64,000 nucleotides of DNA from Microbulbifer okhotskensis (GCF_023895975.1 NZ_JALBWM010000009.1:1-64000), one strand, 5' to 3'. Positions 49,662-59,692 are shown, numbered from the stretch's first letter. Translations and numbers: made by a program. Notes: generated by a model from the sequence alone, not told the origin.

Positions 49662-50459
49662 ATGGACAACTTCTTTCAGCACAAGGCTCGCAAGCGCTTT
49701 GGACAAAATTTCCTAGTCGACGAGAATATTATCGAGCGCATCGTTCGCGCGGTCGGGCCAAAGGAGTCAGACACATTAGTCGAGATTGGCCCTGGCCAAG
49801 GCGCCATTACCGAGTTGCTACTCAAACGCTGTCCCTCCCTGACAGCCGTCGAGCTGGATCGCGATTTGATCCCGATGCTGCAATTCAAATTCAGGGAATA
49901 TGCTAAATTCAATATTATTGAGACAGATGCGCTCAAATTTGATTTTGGCACTTTTGCTGGAGACAAGCAGTTGCGTATTGTCGGTAATCTACCTTACAAC
50001 ATATCCACCCCCCTACTGTTCCATTTGCTCGGTTTTCGCGGACAGGTTAAGGATATGCACTTTATGCTACAAAAGGAGGTTGTTGACCGCCTTAGCGCTA
50101 GTCCCTCAACCAAGTCCTACGGCCGCCTCAGCGTGATGGTTCAATACTACTGCCGAGTGCAGGGACTCTTCCTGGTACCACCGCAATCCTTCCGACCAGC
50201 CCCGAAAGTTGATTCTGCCATCGTAAGACTGGTACCCCATAGCACACTGCCATTTATCGCCAAGGATGAGAATCTGCTGGAGCGAATCGTCAATGTCGCC
50301 TTCCAGCAGCGCCGTAAAACATTGCGAAATGCTCTGAAACCTTTATTCCCAGAACTCAAACCAGAGCTACTACCGTTAGATGCCGGCCGCCGCCCTGAGA
50401 CCTTGAGTGTTGAGGATTTTGTGATGCTGGCTGACTACTGCACAGACCTGAATCAATAA
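49662..50459 (+). CDS. rsmA: 16S rRNA dimethyladenosine transferase
   Basis: KsgA enzyme that dimethylates the two adjacent adenosines near the 3' end of 16S rRNA, 265 residues. KRFGQNFLVDENII is the N-terminal signature, LVEIGPGQGAITELLL the SAM site and NLPYNISTPLLF the catalytic NxPY motif. It is 147 bases after pdxA. apaG, which commonly follows rsmA, is absent; apaH comes next. Confidence 0.97.
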   Translation: MDNFFQHKARKRFGQNFLVDENIIERIVRAVGPKESDTLVEIGPGQGAITELLLKRCPSLTAVELDRDLIPMLQFKFREYAKFNIIETDALKFDFGTFAGDKQLRIVGNLPYNISTPLLFHLLGFRGQVKDMHFMLQKEVVDRLSASPSTKSYGRLSVMVQYYCRVQGLFLVPPQSFRPAPKVDSAIVRLVPHSTLPFIAKDENLLERIVNVAFQQRRKTLRNALKPLFPELKPELLPLDAGRRPETLSVEDFVMLADYCTDLNQ

Positions 50460-50489
50460 TAAATAGCTAACGGATTTTTGGGGGAAACT

Positions 50490-51302
50490 TTGGCAACTTA
50501 CGCCGTCGGAGATATACAGGGCTGCTATGCGGCATTTCAACGTCTGCTCAAGCAAGTCAAATTCCGACCTGATCGAGATAAACTTTGGATTGCCGGCGAT
50601 ATGGTTCATCGAGGCGATGATAGCCTCAGCACCCTTCGCTTTCTCTATCAACACCGCCAGCAAGTCACTGCGGTGTTGGGCAATCACGATTTGCACTTAC
50701 TCGCATTAGCCCACGGTGCAAAGCCCTTATCCGAAAAAGAGCATGACCTTGCCAAAATATTAACAGCAAAGGATGCAGATAGGCTTTTAAACTGGCTGCA
50801 AAGCCTTCCCCTTTTGGTACATAAAAAGGGGTACACCATGGTACACGCCGGGATTCCCCCAACTTGGAGCGTAACAAAAGCACAAAAGCTCGCCAGTGAA
50901 GTACACCAGGCACTCGCAGATGAAGCTATGGCTAAAGCTTATTTTTATGGCATGTACGGTAATGAACCTCACTGCTGGGACGATCACCTCATCGGTATTG
51001 AACGACTACGAGTAATCACTAATTATTTTACCCGAATGCGTTTCTGCAAAGCGGATGGCACCCTAGACCTCATCAATAAAAAGGGGGTTCAAACCTCTCA
51101 CGGTGATTATCAACCATGGTTCAGCTTTGCCGATCGTAAGAGCAAAAATGATAAAGTCATTTTTGGTCACTGGGCTTCATTGGAAGGCCGTACGGATACA
51201 GAAAATGTATACGCGCTGGATACCGGTTGTGTCTGGGGCGGCTCCTTGACAGCCATGCGCTTGGATGATGAAGCGCTTTTTGGTATAGACTGCAGTTTGT
51301 AG
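50490..51302 (+). CDS. apaH: Diadenosine tetraphosphatase ApaH
   Basis: Symmetrically cleaves Ap4A and related dinucleotides; metallophosphatase of 270 residues. Motifs are YAVGDIQGCY, IAGDMVHRGDDSLSTLRF and VLGNHDLHLLALAHG, then MVHAGIPPTW. I start at TTG 50490, preceded by GGGGGAA; this gives the ATYAVGDIQGCY opening of the family. Another TTG four codons earlier lacks a ribosome site. The gap after it is the only long non-coding stretch in the window. Confidence 0.95.
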   Translation: MATYAVGDIQGCYAAFQRLLKQVKFRPDRDKLWIAGDMVHRGDDSLSTLRFLYQHRQQVTAVLGNHDLHLLALAHGAKPLSEKEHDLAKILTAKDADRLLNWLQSLPLLVHKKGYTMVHAGIPPTWSVTKAQKLASEVHQALADEAMAKAYFYGMYGNEPHCWDDHLIGIERLRVITNYFTRMRFCKADGTLDLINKKGVQTSHGDYQPWFSFADRKSKNDKVIFGHWASLEGRTDTENVYALDTGCVWGGSLTAMRLDDEALFGIDCSL

Positions 51303-51368
51303 GGTTTAAAAAACAGACCTATTAAACTTTGGGGTGAAAAATAAGATTAATAACACTGATGTCAAACC

Positions 51369-51412
51369 AGAGCTGACAGTTGCAATTTAAACTCTGGGCA
51401 ACTGTCAACTCT
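51369..51412. repeat. Inverted repeat downstream of apaH
   Basis: AGAGCTGACAGTTGC (51369-51383) and GCAACTGTCAACTCT (51398-51412) form a 15-base inverted repeat with one mismatch and a 14-base loop. It could be the apaH transcript end, although no T-tract follows, or one end of a small mobile repeat. I found no second copy in the window. Confidence 0.55.
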
Positions 51413-51739
51413 TAGCCAAAATTAACACAACCACATAACGCTAAAACTTTACATGTTCTGAATTAATATACTCAAAGTATTCTCAGGAATAGCCTGTTTA
51501 CTGTTCGCCAATTTTTCGCTGGAGTCAGCAGTTCTTGTGAGGTCTCCTGCTCCACCCTCAACTTTTTGGCGGAAATTTTTTCATAACAAAAAATCCGTAA
51601 AGTCCCGTTGCTTTTCTTTTGCAGGGGTTGCCCGATGTATAAATAGACCACAAGTAAAATGTAGATCAGATCTATCGCGACTAGCCGCTTCAAGCAGCGG
51701 GAATTCGTTCAAGCCTTCAGAGCATCTCGCCTTGAACCT
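51413..51739. other. Non-coding stretch with a short leftover frame
   Basis: AT-rich sequence after apaH. On the minus strand the last frame of the decayed gene next door continues beyond its TAG for about 51 codons, with credible residues such as LLEAASRDRSDLHFTCGLF, to a TGA at 51583-51581. It has no start codon with a ribosome site. It may be more gene debris. I cannot name a family. Confidence 0.35.
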
Positions 51740-52344
51740 CTAAAGTTTACGATTTACATACCCCTCTAAATCGGGATACCAATCTAATATAGCCAACCTG
51801 TCCGTATTTCCCACTGGCACCCAGGATTCAATAGCCCCACCGGATAACACGCCCTCTTGATGAAAATGAGCCACTTCATGAGTAAAAACCAAAGAACCTC
51901 ATTGACAAACTTGGGGGCTTCTAGCTTCTCATCAAAATCACTCCAATTCCAATGCATGAATATCTAGTTCGGCAAGGTATCACCCTGCCGATCACAGCCA
52001 TCGACCTTGGCATATCATGCGTATAGGGTTGGTTTCACGCCACTGGATTACCCCAGCCTCACCTCAAAATATCCTTTCAGTTTTGGAATATTTGAATGCA
52101 GGCAGGTATTCTTCATTATCAATAGAAACTATTTCAAAACCTAACAATAAAGGCTTCCAGCGCTCAGCCCGAGATACGTCTGGATTACGAACAAATCAAG
52201 CCGACTGGCTAACCTACTTAGGTTATAAGTGAGGCTCCAAATATTATCTGCAGACTTAAACATTGAAATATCTACTCCAGGATTTTTTTTAGCGCAAACG
52301 GAAAAGCTAATTAAAAATAGCTGTACGATCACGATATGCTTCAA
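51740..52344 (-). pseudogene. Decayed gene for a secreted protein with an HExxH motif
   Basis: A dead gene of about 200 codons. It begins at TTG 52344 with AAGGAG six bases before it and a signal peptide (KHIVIVQLFLISFSVCAKK). The frame then breaks: segments NPDVSRAERWKPLLLGFEIV, IDNEEYLPAFKYSKTERIF (then TGA), VDGCDRQGDTLPN (then TAG), HWNWSDFDEKLEAPKFVNE and, after another shift, FTHEVAHFHQEGVLSGGAIE, ending at the TAG 51742-51740. At least three frameshifts and two stops are needed. HEVAH (51880-51866) is a zinc metalloprotease-type motif. The family is unknown to me. Confidence 0.72.
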
Positions 52345-52690
52345 CTTTAACTCCTTTTAGATCTAAAGAAATGGTCGAAGAATATTCTAATGTGTAGCCT
52401 ATAAAAAATATTAAAAGACGCAATATGAATGAGATAAGAAAAAGATAACCTCTCTTACAAGCTAGGGGATGTTATTTCGTTATGTACTGGAGCTTGAGTA
52501 CTAAAAATCATGATTGCACTCGTGGCTTATTCAATACCCACCACTTACGCCCACTCAAATAAGCTCACGTAAGCGGCAGATAGCACTGGACTGGCGGTAT
52601 ACCCAGCGTAATGCCAAAATCAGGTACTGAATAACCACACCTTAATAAAGATTTCGGCTGCTACTTGATCTCGAATCAAATCTGGAAAAT
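52345..52690. other. Intergenic region between the decayed gene and galE
   Basis: About 345 AT-rich bases between the ribosome site of the dead gene and the galE stop. It presumably held that gene's promoter. I see no open frame, RNA gene or convincing terminator here. Confidence 0.4.
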
Positions 52691-53719
52691 CTAGTCCTCG
52701 CTATACCCTTTAGGGTTCTGATACTGCCAACGCCAGGTATCTTCCACCATTTGCACCAAATCATATTCGGCTTTCCAGCCCAGCTCTTTCTCAGCCAGCT
52801 CGGGGGCCGCATAGCACTCGGCGATATCACCCGCTCTTCTGGGTGCGATATGGTAGGGGACCTCGCGACCACTGACTCGCTCAAAAGCCCGAACAACTTC
52901 CAACACGGAGCTTCCCTGACCTGTACCCAGATTATGGGTATAACACCCTTCTGAAGTCTCAGCTTTACGAAGTAAATTCAGCGCGGCTAAATGCCCACGG
53001 GCCAGATCCACAACATGGATATAATCACGAACACCAGTACCATCTACAGTATCGTAGTCACCACCAAAAATCTGTAGCTGCTCCAACCGCCCTACCGCTA
53101 CCTGGGACACATAGGGTAAAAGATTGTTGGGGATACCACTGGGATCTTCGCCAATGGTGCCACTTTCATGGGCACCAATCGGATTAAAATAGCGCAGTAC
53201 GCTCACCTTCCACAAACTGTCTGGAGCTGCACAAAGATCCCCCAGAATATTCTCAACCAACAGCTTGCTTGATCCGTAGGGATTGGTTGCGCCCGTGGGA
53301 AAATCCTCTTTAATCGGTACTGTTTCAGGGTCGCCGTAAACCGTCGCAGATGAGCTGAAGATCAAACGATGGACTCCAAACTCCGCCATCACTTCGCATA
53401 GAGACAAGGTTCCAGCGACGTTATTCTGGTAATAGCGCAGTGGCTGCGCCACTGATTCACCCACAGCTTTTAGTCCTGCAAAGTGGATTACCGCGTCAAT
53501 TTCAAATTCGGAGAATACTTTGCGCAATCCCTTACTGTCCCGAATATCGAGATCATAAAAAGGGATCGATTTACCACCTATAAACTCCACACGACGCAAC
53601 GCCTCTTCGCTGCTATTCGATAAATTATCCACAACTACCGGCTGAAAACCCGCTGCGAGTAACTCAACACAAGTATGACTGCCAATATAACCAGCACCTC
53701 CAGTCACCAGAATTGCCAT
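52691..53719 (-). CDS. galE: UDP-glucose 4-epimerase
   Basis: Interconverts UDP-glucose and UDP-galactose, 342 residues, short-chain dehydrogenase fold. [19 protein letters not shown] is the NAD site, FSSSATVYG and [11 protein letters not shown] give the catalytic Ser and Yxxx[16 protein letters not shown] is typical of the C-terminal part. It probably serves surface polysaccharide synthesis. It stands alone, divergent from the prkA operon. Confidence 0.96.
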   Translation of the reverse strand: MAILVTGGAGYIGSHTCVELLAAGFQPVVVDNLSNSSEEALRRVEFIGGKSIPFYDLDIRDSKGLRKVFSEFEIDAVIHFAGLKAVGESVAQPLRYYQNNVAGTLSLCEVMAEFGVHRLIFSSSATVYGDPETVPIKEDFPTGATNPYGSSKLLVENILGDLCAAPDSLWKVSVLRYFNPIGAHESGTIGEDPSGIPNNLLPYVSQVAVGRLEQLQIFGGDYDTVDGTGVRDYIHVVDLARGHLAALNLLRKAETSEGCYTHNLGTGQGSSVLEVVRAFERVSGREVPYHIAPRRAGDIAECYAAPELAEKELGWKAEYDLVQMVEDTWRWQYQNPKGYSED

Positions 53720-54072
53720 TTATATTCCTTAATATTTCTTGGATACCTAATATAGCCGCTAGTAGAGCGTAAAACTGCCGTCGAATTCAACCCATATAAG
53801 CGACATTCCACTGCCTCGGTGAGTCAGAAAGCTATGCTGGAAAAGCTGGAAGCAATTCACCACCACTTCCAGCAAAGAACAAGGTTCATAACGGCAATAA
53901 CGATAGTGCTTCACGCCAAGCGTATCCCAAACAAGGCCTGGACTGCACAGCCTCATGCACCATTCGTCCCAAGTGGGCAAGTCGCACAGTAAGAGCATTC
54001 AAAGGCGCACGAAATCCCAACGAAAAGCAGGGCGCTGAACTTCATCCAGTACGCTACAGGGAGGTAGACACC
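53720..54072. other. Control region upstream of prkA
   Basis: About 350 bases between divergent galE and prkA. It contains a hairpin with arms GCTGGAAG (53845-53852) and CTTCCAGC (53866-53873). GGGAGG sits just before the prkA ATG. In E. coli the yeaGH promoter answers to alternative sigma factors; I looked for a -24/-12 element and did not find a convincing one. No gene is supported here. Confidence 0.4.
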
Positions 54073-55995
54073 ATGACAATTTTTAATCATTACCTGGAAA
54101 GATACGAATCCATCCAGGACGAAGAACTCAGCATCCAGGAGTACCTGGAGCTGTGTAAAACAGACCGAAGTGCCTACGCATCACCCGCTGAACGAATGCT
54201 AATGGCGATAGGAGAAGCCCAACTGGTAGATACCTCCCGCGATCCGCGCCTATCGCGGATTTTCTGCAATAAGGTCATCAAGCGCTACAAAGCGTTTAGT
54301 GAGTTTTACGGCATGGAGGAAGCAATCGAGCAAATTGTCTCGTTCTTTCGCCATGCCGCTCAGGGCCTTGAGGAAAAAAAGCAGATCTTATATCTCCTCG
54401 GGCCTGTGGGTGGCGGCAAGTCTTCCCTGGCGGAACGCCTCAAAGCCTTAATGGAACAAGTTCCCATATACGCAATTAAGGGGTCCCCCGTCTTTGAGTC
54501 CCCCTTAAGTCTATTTTCCCCTGATGAAGACGGTCGTATCCTCGAAGAGGATTATGGTATTGCACGCCGTTATGTGGGAACCATTATGTCGCCTTGGTCG
54601 GTTAAACGGCTGCACGAATTCAAGGGAGATATCAGTAAATTCCGCGTCGTTAAAGTTCGCCCCTCAATCCTCGACCAGGTGGCAATATCCAAAACGGAAC
54701 CCGGCGATGAAAACAACCAGGACATTTCTTCCCTGGTCGGAAAAATAGATATTCGTAAACTGGAAGACTTTCCTCAGAATGACCCAGACGCCTATAGCTT
54801 CTCGGGCAGTCTCTGCAGAGCTAACCAGGGCTTGATGGAGTTTGTCGAGATGTTCAAGGCGCCCATCAAGGTTTTACATCCTTTATTAACCGCAACCCAA
54901 GAGGGTAACTACAACAGTACCGAAGGCTTGGGATCGATCCCCTTTAGCGGCACGATACTCGCCCACTCTAACGAATCAGAATGGCAAACTTTCCGTAACA
55001 ATCGCAACAACGAAGCCTTCCTGGACCGTATTTATATTGTCAAAGTACCCTATTGTGTCCGCGTGCAGGAAGAAATCAGAATTTACCAAAAGTTATTAGA
55101 AAACAGCTCATTAGCAAAAGCGTCCTGTGCGCCAGATACACTGCGGATGCTGGCACAATTCTCCGTGCTATCAAGAGTCAAAAACCCGGATAACTCCAGC
55201 CTTTATTCCAAGATGTGCATTTACGACGGTGAGAACCTAAAAGACACCGATCCAAAAGCTAAAACAATGCAGGAATACAGGGATAATGCCGGTGTCGACG
55301 AGGGCATGAACGGTTTATCAACCCGATTTTCCTTCAAAATTCTCTCCAAAGTATTTAATTTTGATGCCACAGAAGTAGCGGCAAATCCAGTACATCTCCT
55401 GTATGTATTGGAACAGCAAATCGAACAAGAACAGTTTCCTCCAGAGATTCAAGAGAATTACTTAGGCTTCATCAAAGAGTTCCTCGCTCCACGATATGTG
55501 GAATTCATCGGAAAAGAGATTCAAACAGCCTATCTCGAATCCTATGCGGAATATGGTCAAAACTTGTTTGATCGGTACGTTACTTACGCCGACTTCTGGA
55601 TACAGGATCAGGAATATCGTGACCCTGAAACCGGGGAAATTCTCGATCGGGGCGCCCTCAACGAGGAACTGGAAAAAACAGAAAAGCCTGCAGGCATTTC
55701 CAATCCGAAAGATTTCCGCAACGAAATTGTTAATTTTGTACTGCGAGCCAGAGCCAACAATCAAGGCAAGAATCCAGACTGGAGATCCTACGAAAAACTA
55801 CGTGCCGTTATCGAGAAAAAAATGTTCTCTAACACTGAGGATCTGCTGCCAGTCATCTCATTCAATACTAAAGCTTCAGCAGATGATAAGCGTAAACACG
55901 CAGACTTCGTTGAACGTATGGTGGAGCGCGGCTATACCGAAAAACAAGTCAGGTTGTTATCAGAGTGGTATCTGCGTGTCAGGAAGTCCCAGTAG
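54073..55995 (+). CDS. prkA: PrkA family serine protein kinase (YeaG)
   Basis: AAA-type protein kinase of 640 residues involved in stress and stationary-phase responses. The Walker A box is LGPVGGGKSSLAERL (about 112-126). The N-terminal PrkA AAA domain is followed by the C-terminal kinase-like domain (about 390-640). Substrates are not established for most species. A strong ribosome site, GGGAGG, precedes the ATG. First gene of prkA-yeaH-spoVR. Confidence 0.95.
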   Translation: MTIFNHYLERYESIQDEELSIQEYLELCKTDRSAYASPAERMLMAIGEAQLVDTSRDPRLSRIFCNKVIKRYKAFSEFYGMEEAIEQIVSFFRHAAQGLEEKKQILYLLGPVGGGKSSLAERLKALMEQVPIYAIKGSPVFESPLSLFSPDEDGRILEEDYGIARRYVGTIMSPWSVKRLHEFKGDISKFRVVKVRPSILDQVAISKTEPGDENNQDISSLVGKIDIRKLEDFPQNDPDAYSFSGSLCRANQGLMEFVEMFKAPIKVLHPLLTATQEGNYNSTEGLGSIPFSGTILAHSNESEWQTFRNNRNNEAFLDRIYIVKVPYCVRVQEEIRIYQKLLENSSLAKASCAPDTLRMLAQFSVLSRVKNPDNSSLYSKMCIYDGENLKDTDPKAKTMQEYRDNAGVDEGMNGLSTRFSFKILSKVFNFDATEVAANPVHLLYVLEQQIEQEQFPPEIQENYLGFIKEFLAPRYVEFIGKEIQTAYLESYAEYGQNLFDRYVTYADFWIQDQEYRDPETGEILDRGALNEELEKTEKPAGISNPKDFRNEIVNFVLRARANNQGKNPDWRSYEKLRAVIEKKMFSNTEDLLPVISFNTKASADDKRKHADFVERMVERGYTEKQVRLLSEWYLRVRKSQ

Positions 55996-56172
55996 TAGGA
56001 CTTTTCGGCCAGCACTGAGAGTGCCATCGCAGGAAAATATCTGGCGCTTAAAGCTATGACTCGCAGAGTACACAGAGCAACGCTTGAATTGGGTTGACCC
56101 AGCAGGGAAATTTCTGAATAGATTGTATGGCAGTGGATGCCTCAAGATTTTATTCAGAGCAAAGGCAGATAT

Positions 56173-57450
56173 ATGAGCTACATCATCGACCGCCGCTTGA
56201 ATGGAAAGAAAAAGAGTACGGTTAACCGGCAGCGCTTCTTGAGACGCTATAAAGCTCACATTAAGAAAGCTGTTGGCGATGCCATGAATAGCCGTTCCAT
56301 TATGGATATGGATAAGGGCGAGCGAATCAGTATCCCTACACGGGATATCAGCGAACCCCTTTTCTCACATGGGGCTGGCGGCCATGTGGAGCGAGTGCTA
56401 CCCGGAAACAAGCAATTTACAGCTGGGGATCGTATCCCGCGCCAGGGACAAAGAGGCGGTGACGGCGGGGGTAGTGGCGCCAGTGATAGCGGAGAGGGCG
56501 TTGACGAGTTTGTATTCCAAATCTCTCAGGAAGAGTTTCTCGACTTTATGTTCGAAGGCTTGCAACTGCCGAACATGATCAAGCAGCGCTTGGCTGGTAA
56601 CGAATCATTCCAAATAGTCCGCGCCGGTATCAGCAACGAGGGTACCCCAGGTCGTATCAATGTAATTCGTTCTCTCAGAGCTGCCCACGCGAGACGTATC
56701 GCCCTGACCAGTAGTAAGCGACGCAACTTACGCGCCTTGGAAAACGATCTCACCCAGGAAGAGGAGAAGGACACTGCCCTGCGTGACCAACGAAAAATAG
56801 AAGCCCTGAAAACCCAGATTGCAGACCTTCGCAGCCGTATTCAGCGCGTGCCATTTCTCGATGATTTTGACCTTAAATACAACTTGTTAATCCGGCAACC
56901 CAAGCCTCGCTCAAGGGCTGTGATGTTTTGCCTGATGGACGTATCCGGCTCCATGAATCAAGCCACCAAGGATATGGCCAAACGCTTCTTTTTACTTCTC
57001 TACCTTTTCTTACAGCGCAGTTACGAATATACCGAAGTGGTTTTCATTCGACATCACACCAGCGCCAAAGAAGTCGATGAAGAAGAATTTTTCTACTCTC
57101 GGGAAACCGGTGGCACCATCGTATCCAGTGCGCTCAAACTCATGCGGCGAATTATACAAGAGCGTTACCCGGACAATGAATGGAATATTTATGGTGCCCA
57201 GGCCTCCGATGGAGATAATTGGAACGACGATTCCAGCACCTGCCACCGGATTCTAATCGATGACATTATGCCCCATGTGCAGTACTACTCTTACGTGGAA
57301 ATCACTCCCAGAGATCACCAGGCCCTGTGGGAGGAGTATGAAAGTGTTCGCACTCTATTTCCAAGCCACTTTGCCATGGAACAAATTGTCGATGTACAGG
57401 ATATCTACCCTGTATTTCGCCAGCTATTCAGCCAGAAGGTGACTGCCTGA
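56173..57450 (+). CDS. yeaH: YeaH/YhbH family protein with VWA domain (UPF0229)
   Basis: A 425-residue protein of unclear function, always near Prk[21 protein letters not shown] is the family N-terminus, so I start at ATG 56173 with AAAGG upstream. A Gly-rich acidic linker (about 90-110) leads to a von Willebrand A-like domain with the MIDAS motif DVSGSMNQ (about 257) . The stop overlaps the spoVR ATG by one base, so the two are coupled. Confidence 0.94.
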   Translation: MSYIIDRRLNGKKKSTVNRQRFLRRYKAHIKKAVGDAMNSRSIMDMDKGERISIPTRDISEPLFSHGAGGHVERVLPGNKQFTAGDRIPRQGQRGGDGGGSGASDSGEGVDEFVFQISQEEFLDFMFEGLQLPNMIKQRLAGNESFQIVRAGISNEGTPGRINVIRSLRAAHARRIALTSSKRRNLRALENDLTQEEEKDTALRDQRKIEALKTQIADLRSRIQRVPFLDDFDLKYNLLIRQPKPRSRAVMFCLMDVSGSMNQATKDMAKRFFLLLYLFLQRSYEYTEVVFIRHHTSAKEVDEEEFFYSRETGGTIVSSALKLMRRIIQERYPDNEWNIYGAQASDGDNWNDDSSTCHRILIDDIMPHVQYYSYVEITPRDHQALWEEYESVRTLFPSHFAMEQIVDVQDIYPVFRQLFSQKVTA

Positions 57451-59039
57451 TGCTCGATAAGTTTGCCAGTGGCAGTGAAGCGCCCGAATCAAAATCGCCC
57501 CAGCCTATTTCCACCAGTTCAGAATGGACTTTTGAGCTAATCCAGGAATACGACCGCGCAATCGGCGCACTGGCTGAAGAGTTCGGGCTGGATACCTACC
57601 CCAATCAGATTGAAGTGATCTGCTCAGAACAAATGATGGATGCCTACTCCTCCGTAGGCATGCCGGTAGGCTATCATCACTGGTCTTTTGGCAAGCAATT
57701 CATCAGTGTGGAAAATAACTACCAGCGCGGGCTAATGGGTCTCGCCTACGAGATTGTGATTAACTCAAATCCCTGCATCGCCTACCTCATGGAAGAAAAC
57801 ACCATGACAATGCAGGCCTTGGTAATTGCCCATGCATCCTATGGCCACAATTCGTTCTTCAAAGGTAACTACCTGTTTCGCTCCTGGACAGATGCCAGCA
57901 GCATTATCGATTACCTGATATTCGCCAAAAACTATATCTCCCGCTGCGAACAACGCCACGGTCTCAACGAGGTTGAAGCGATACTGGATTCCTGTCACGC
58001 CCTGATGAATTACGGTGTGGATCGCTACAAGCGCCCCTATCCGATCTCCGCAGTTGAAGAGGAACGCAAGCAACAGGAACGGGAAGAATATCGCCAGCGA
58101 CAGCTCAATGATCTATGGAGAACTATCCCTAAACTCGGCGATGGTGTTGAAGAAACCAAGGTAAAACGTTTTCCCGAAGAACCCCAGGAAAACATCCTTT
58201 ACTTTATAGAAAAAAATGCGCCCCTATTGGAGAACTGGCAACGTGAATTGGTGCGTATTGTACGAAAACTGGCCCAATACTTTTATCCACAGCGGCAAAC
58301 CCAGGTTATGAATGAGGGCTGGGCAACCTTTTGGCATTACACCTTATTGTCAGAGCTGTATAAGCGCGGTCAAGTCACTGAAGGCTTTATGATTGAGTTT
58401 CTGCAAAGCCACACCAATGTCATTTACCAAGCCTCCTTTGACAGCCCGCACTATAGCGGTATCAATCCCTACACGCTCGGCTTCAGTATTTTTAGCGACT
58501 TGCGCCGTATTTGCGAGAGCCCCACAGAAGAGGATTACCTCTGGTTTCCCGATATCGCCGGAAGTAACTGGAAAGAGACCCTTCAATTTGCGATGCGTGA
58601 CTTCAAAGATGAGAGTTTTATTCTCCAGTTCCTCTCCCCCAAAGTGATGCGCGATATGAAGCTATTTTGCATCAGCGATAATGACAAAGAGAACGATATT
58701 ATTGTCAGTGCAATTCACGATGAACGTGGCTACCGCCAGTTGAGAGAGAACCTGGCGGGTCAATACAACCTGGGCAATCGGGAACCCAACATTCAGGTTT
58801 ACTCGGTAGATACACGCGGCGACCGTTCACTGACGCTGCACCACACCCAGTACAAGCGCCGCCCGCTAGGGAAAGACTCCACAGAAGTGCTCAAACACCT
58901 TCACCGTTTATGGGGGTTTGATGTTCACCTGAACAGCCTCAATGGAGATGAAATTACAGCCAGCTACCACTGTCCAGAACAGGGGCGTGACCGTTCAGAA
59001 GGGGAAGAGGAATCAATGCTAATACCGAAACCGATTTAG
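57450..59039 (+). CDS. SpoVR family protein (YcgB)
   Basis: A 529-residue soluble protein of the SpoVR family. The core contains the conserved stretches YPQRQTQVMNEGWATFWHY and HASYGHNSFFKGN, whose HASYGH and EGWATF residues are invariant in what I know of the family. Its activity is unknown. It shares one base with the yeaH stop. The three-gene set prkA-yeaH-spoVR is a conserved stress unit. A GGTTTCGG hairpin covers the stop codon (59025-59046) but lacks a T-tract. Confidence 0.93.
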   Translation: MLDKFASGSEAPESKSPQPISTSSEWTFELIQEYDRAIGALAEEFGLDTYPNQIEVICSEQMMDAYSSVGMPVGYHHWSFGKQFISVENNYQRGLMGLAYEIVINSNPCIAYLMEENTMTMQALVIAHASYGHNSFFKGNYLFRSWTDASSIIDYLIFAKNYISRCEQRHGLNEVEAILDSCHALMNYGVDRYKRPYPISAVEEERKQQEREEYRQRQLNDLWRTIPKLGDGVEETKVKRFPEEPQENILYFIEKNAPLLENWQRELVRIVRKLAQYFYPQRQTQVMNEGWATFWHYTLLSELYKRGQVTEGFMIEFLQSHTNVIYQASFDSPHYSGINPYTLGFSIFSDLRRICESPTEEDYLWFPDIAGSNWKETLQFAMRDFKDESFILQFLSPKVMRDMKLFCISDNDKENDIIVSAIHDERGYRQLRENLAGQYNLGNREPNIQVYSVDTRGDRSLTLHHTQYKRRPLGKDSTEVLKHLHRLWGFDVHLNSLNGDEITASYHCPEQGRDRSEGEEESMLIPKPI

Positions 59040-59119
59040 GTTTCGGCGCGGGGACTGCTGAAATACCAGCCCCGCACAGATGGGAGGATCAAGACCTATC
59101 AGCGCTTACACAGCACTGT

Positions 59120-59692
59120 CTAGGCATTGGCCTCCAGCAAAAGCTTGGCCTTGGCTGAGAGCTCACCGTGCTCAGAACGATGTGTCAATAATGCATCAGC
59201 ACCTGCGTCTAACCAGCGAGCTTTCTCAGCATCTTCGTCTGAGGGAACGACCAGAATACTCAGGTTTGAGTATTCACTGCGGGATCTCAGATAATCGAGA
59301 ACCTGAAAACCTCCTTCTCCCACCAGATCGGTATCAACCACTAAAAGAGCCGGCTTGGCATTCGCCATATGGATACCGGCAGAAAAACTATCACCAGCAA
59401 CTTCGATATCACAGCCGATTTGCTGCAGAGCCTGACGCCCACCAGAGGTCAACTCAGGGTCTGTTGTCAGTAAAAGGACTTTGCGACTGGGAGCTGCAAG
59501 ATCGTTTGGGACTGGCATTGAGTTGTCACGCAGGAAACCCACGAAGTCCTCAACACAGATACGGTGATCACCACGCCCTGGCAGCTTGTATGCCTTGAGT
59601 TGTCCACGCTCAATCCAGCGAATCACCGTTCGGAAGTTAACACCGCAGTACCTGGCTGCTTCCCCGGTGGTTAGCACTTGTAATTCGCTCAT
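59120..59692 (-). CDS. Excisionase/MerR-type HTH protein with degenerate receiver domain
   Basis: A 190-residue protein. Residues 4-56 form a helix-turn-helix of the BldC/excisionase kind (TTGEAARYCGVNFRTVIRWI, then GRGDHRICVEDF). Residues 70-188 resemble a response-regulator receiver. The acceptor Asp is kept (D120 in LLVVDTDL), but the acidic pair is reduced to TTD, the conserved Thr is Pro150 and the conserved Lys is His171. I infer a phosphorylation-independent receiver used for dimerisation or ligand control. GGGGAGA precedes ATG 59692. It is transcribed alone, facing the spoVR gene. Confidence 0.82.
   Translation of the reverse strand: MSELQVLTTGEAARYCGVNFRTVIRWIERGQLKAYKLPGRGDHRICVEDFVGFLRDNSMPVPNDLAAPSRKVLLLTTDPELTSGGRQALQQIGCDIEVAGDSFSAGIHMANAKPALLVVDTDLVGEGGFQVLDYLRSRSEYSNLSILVVPSDEDAEKARWLDAGADALLTHRSEHGELSAKAKLLLEANA

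Noticed and set aside
51472-51693. A 73-codon open frame on the minus strand beside the decayed gene
   Set aside because: No ribosome site; another frame over the same bases looks more protein-like, and neither has a recognisable family.
53759-53998. A 79-codon Cys-rich open frame on the minus strand before prkA
   Set aside because: No ribosome site, no family resemblance, and it fills a region expected to hold the prkA promoter.
53720-54072. A sigma54 promoter for prkA
   Set aside because: Looked for GG-N10-GC in both plausible registers; nothing close to the -24/-12 consensus was found.
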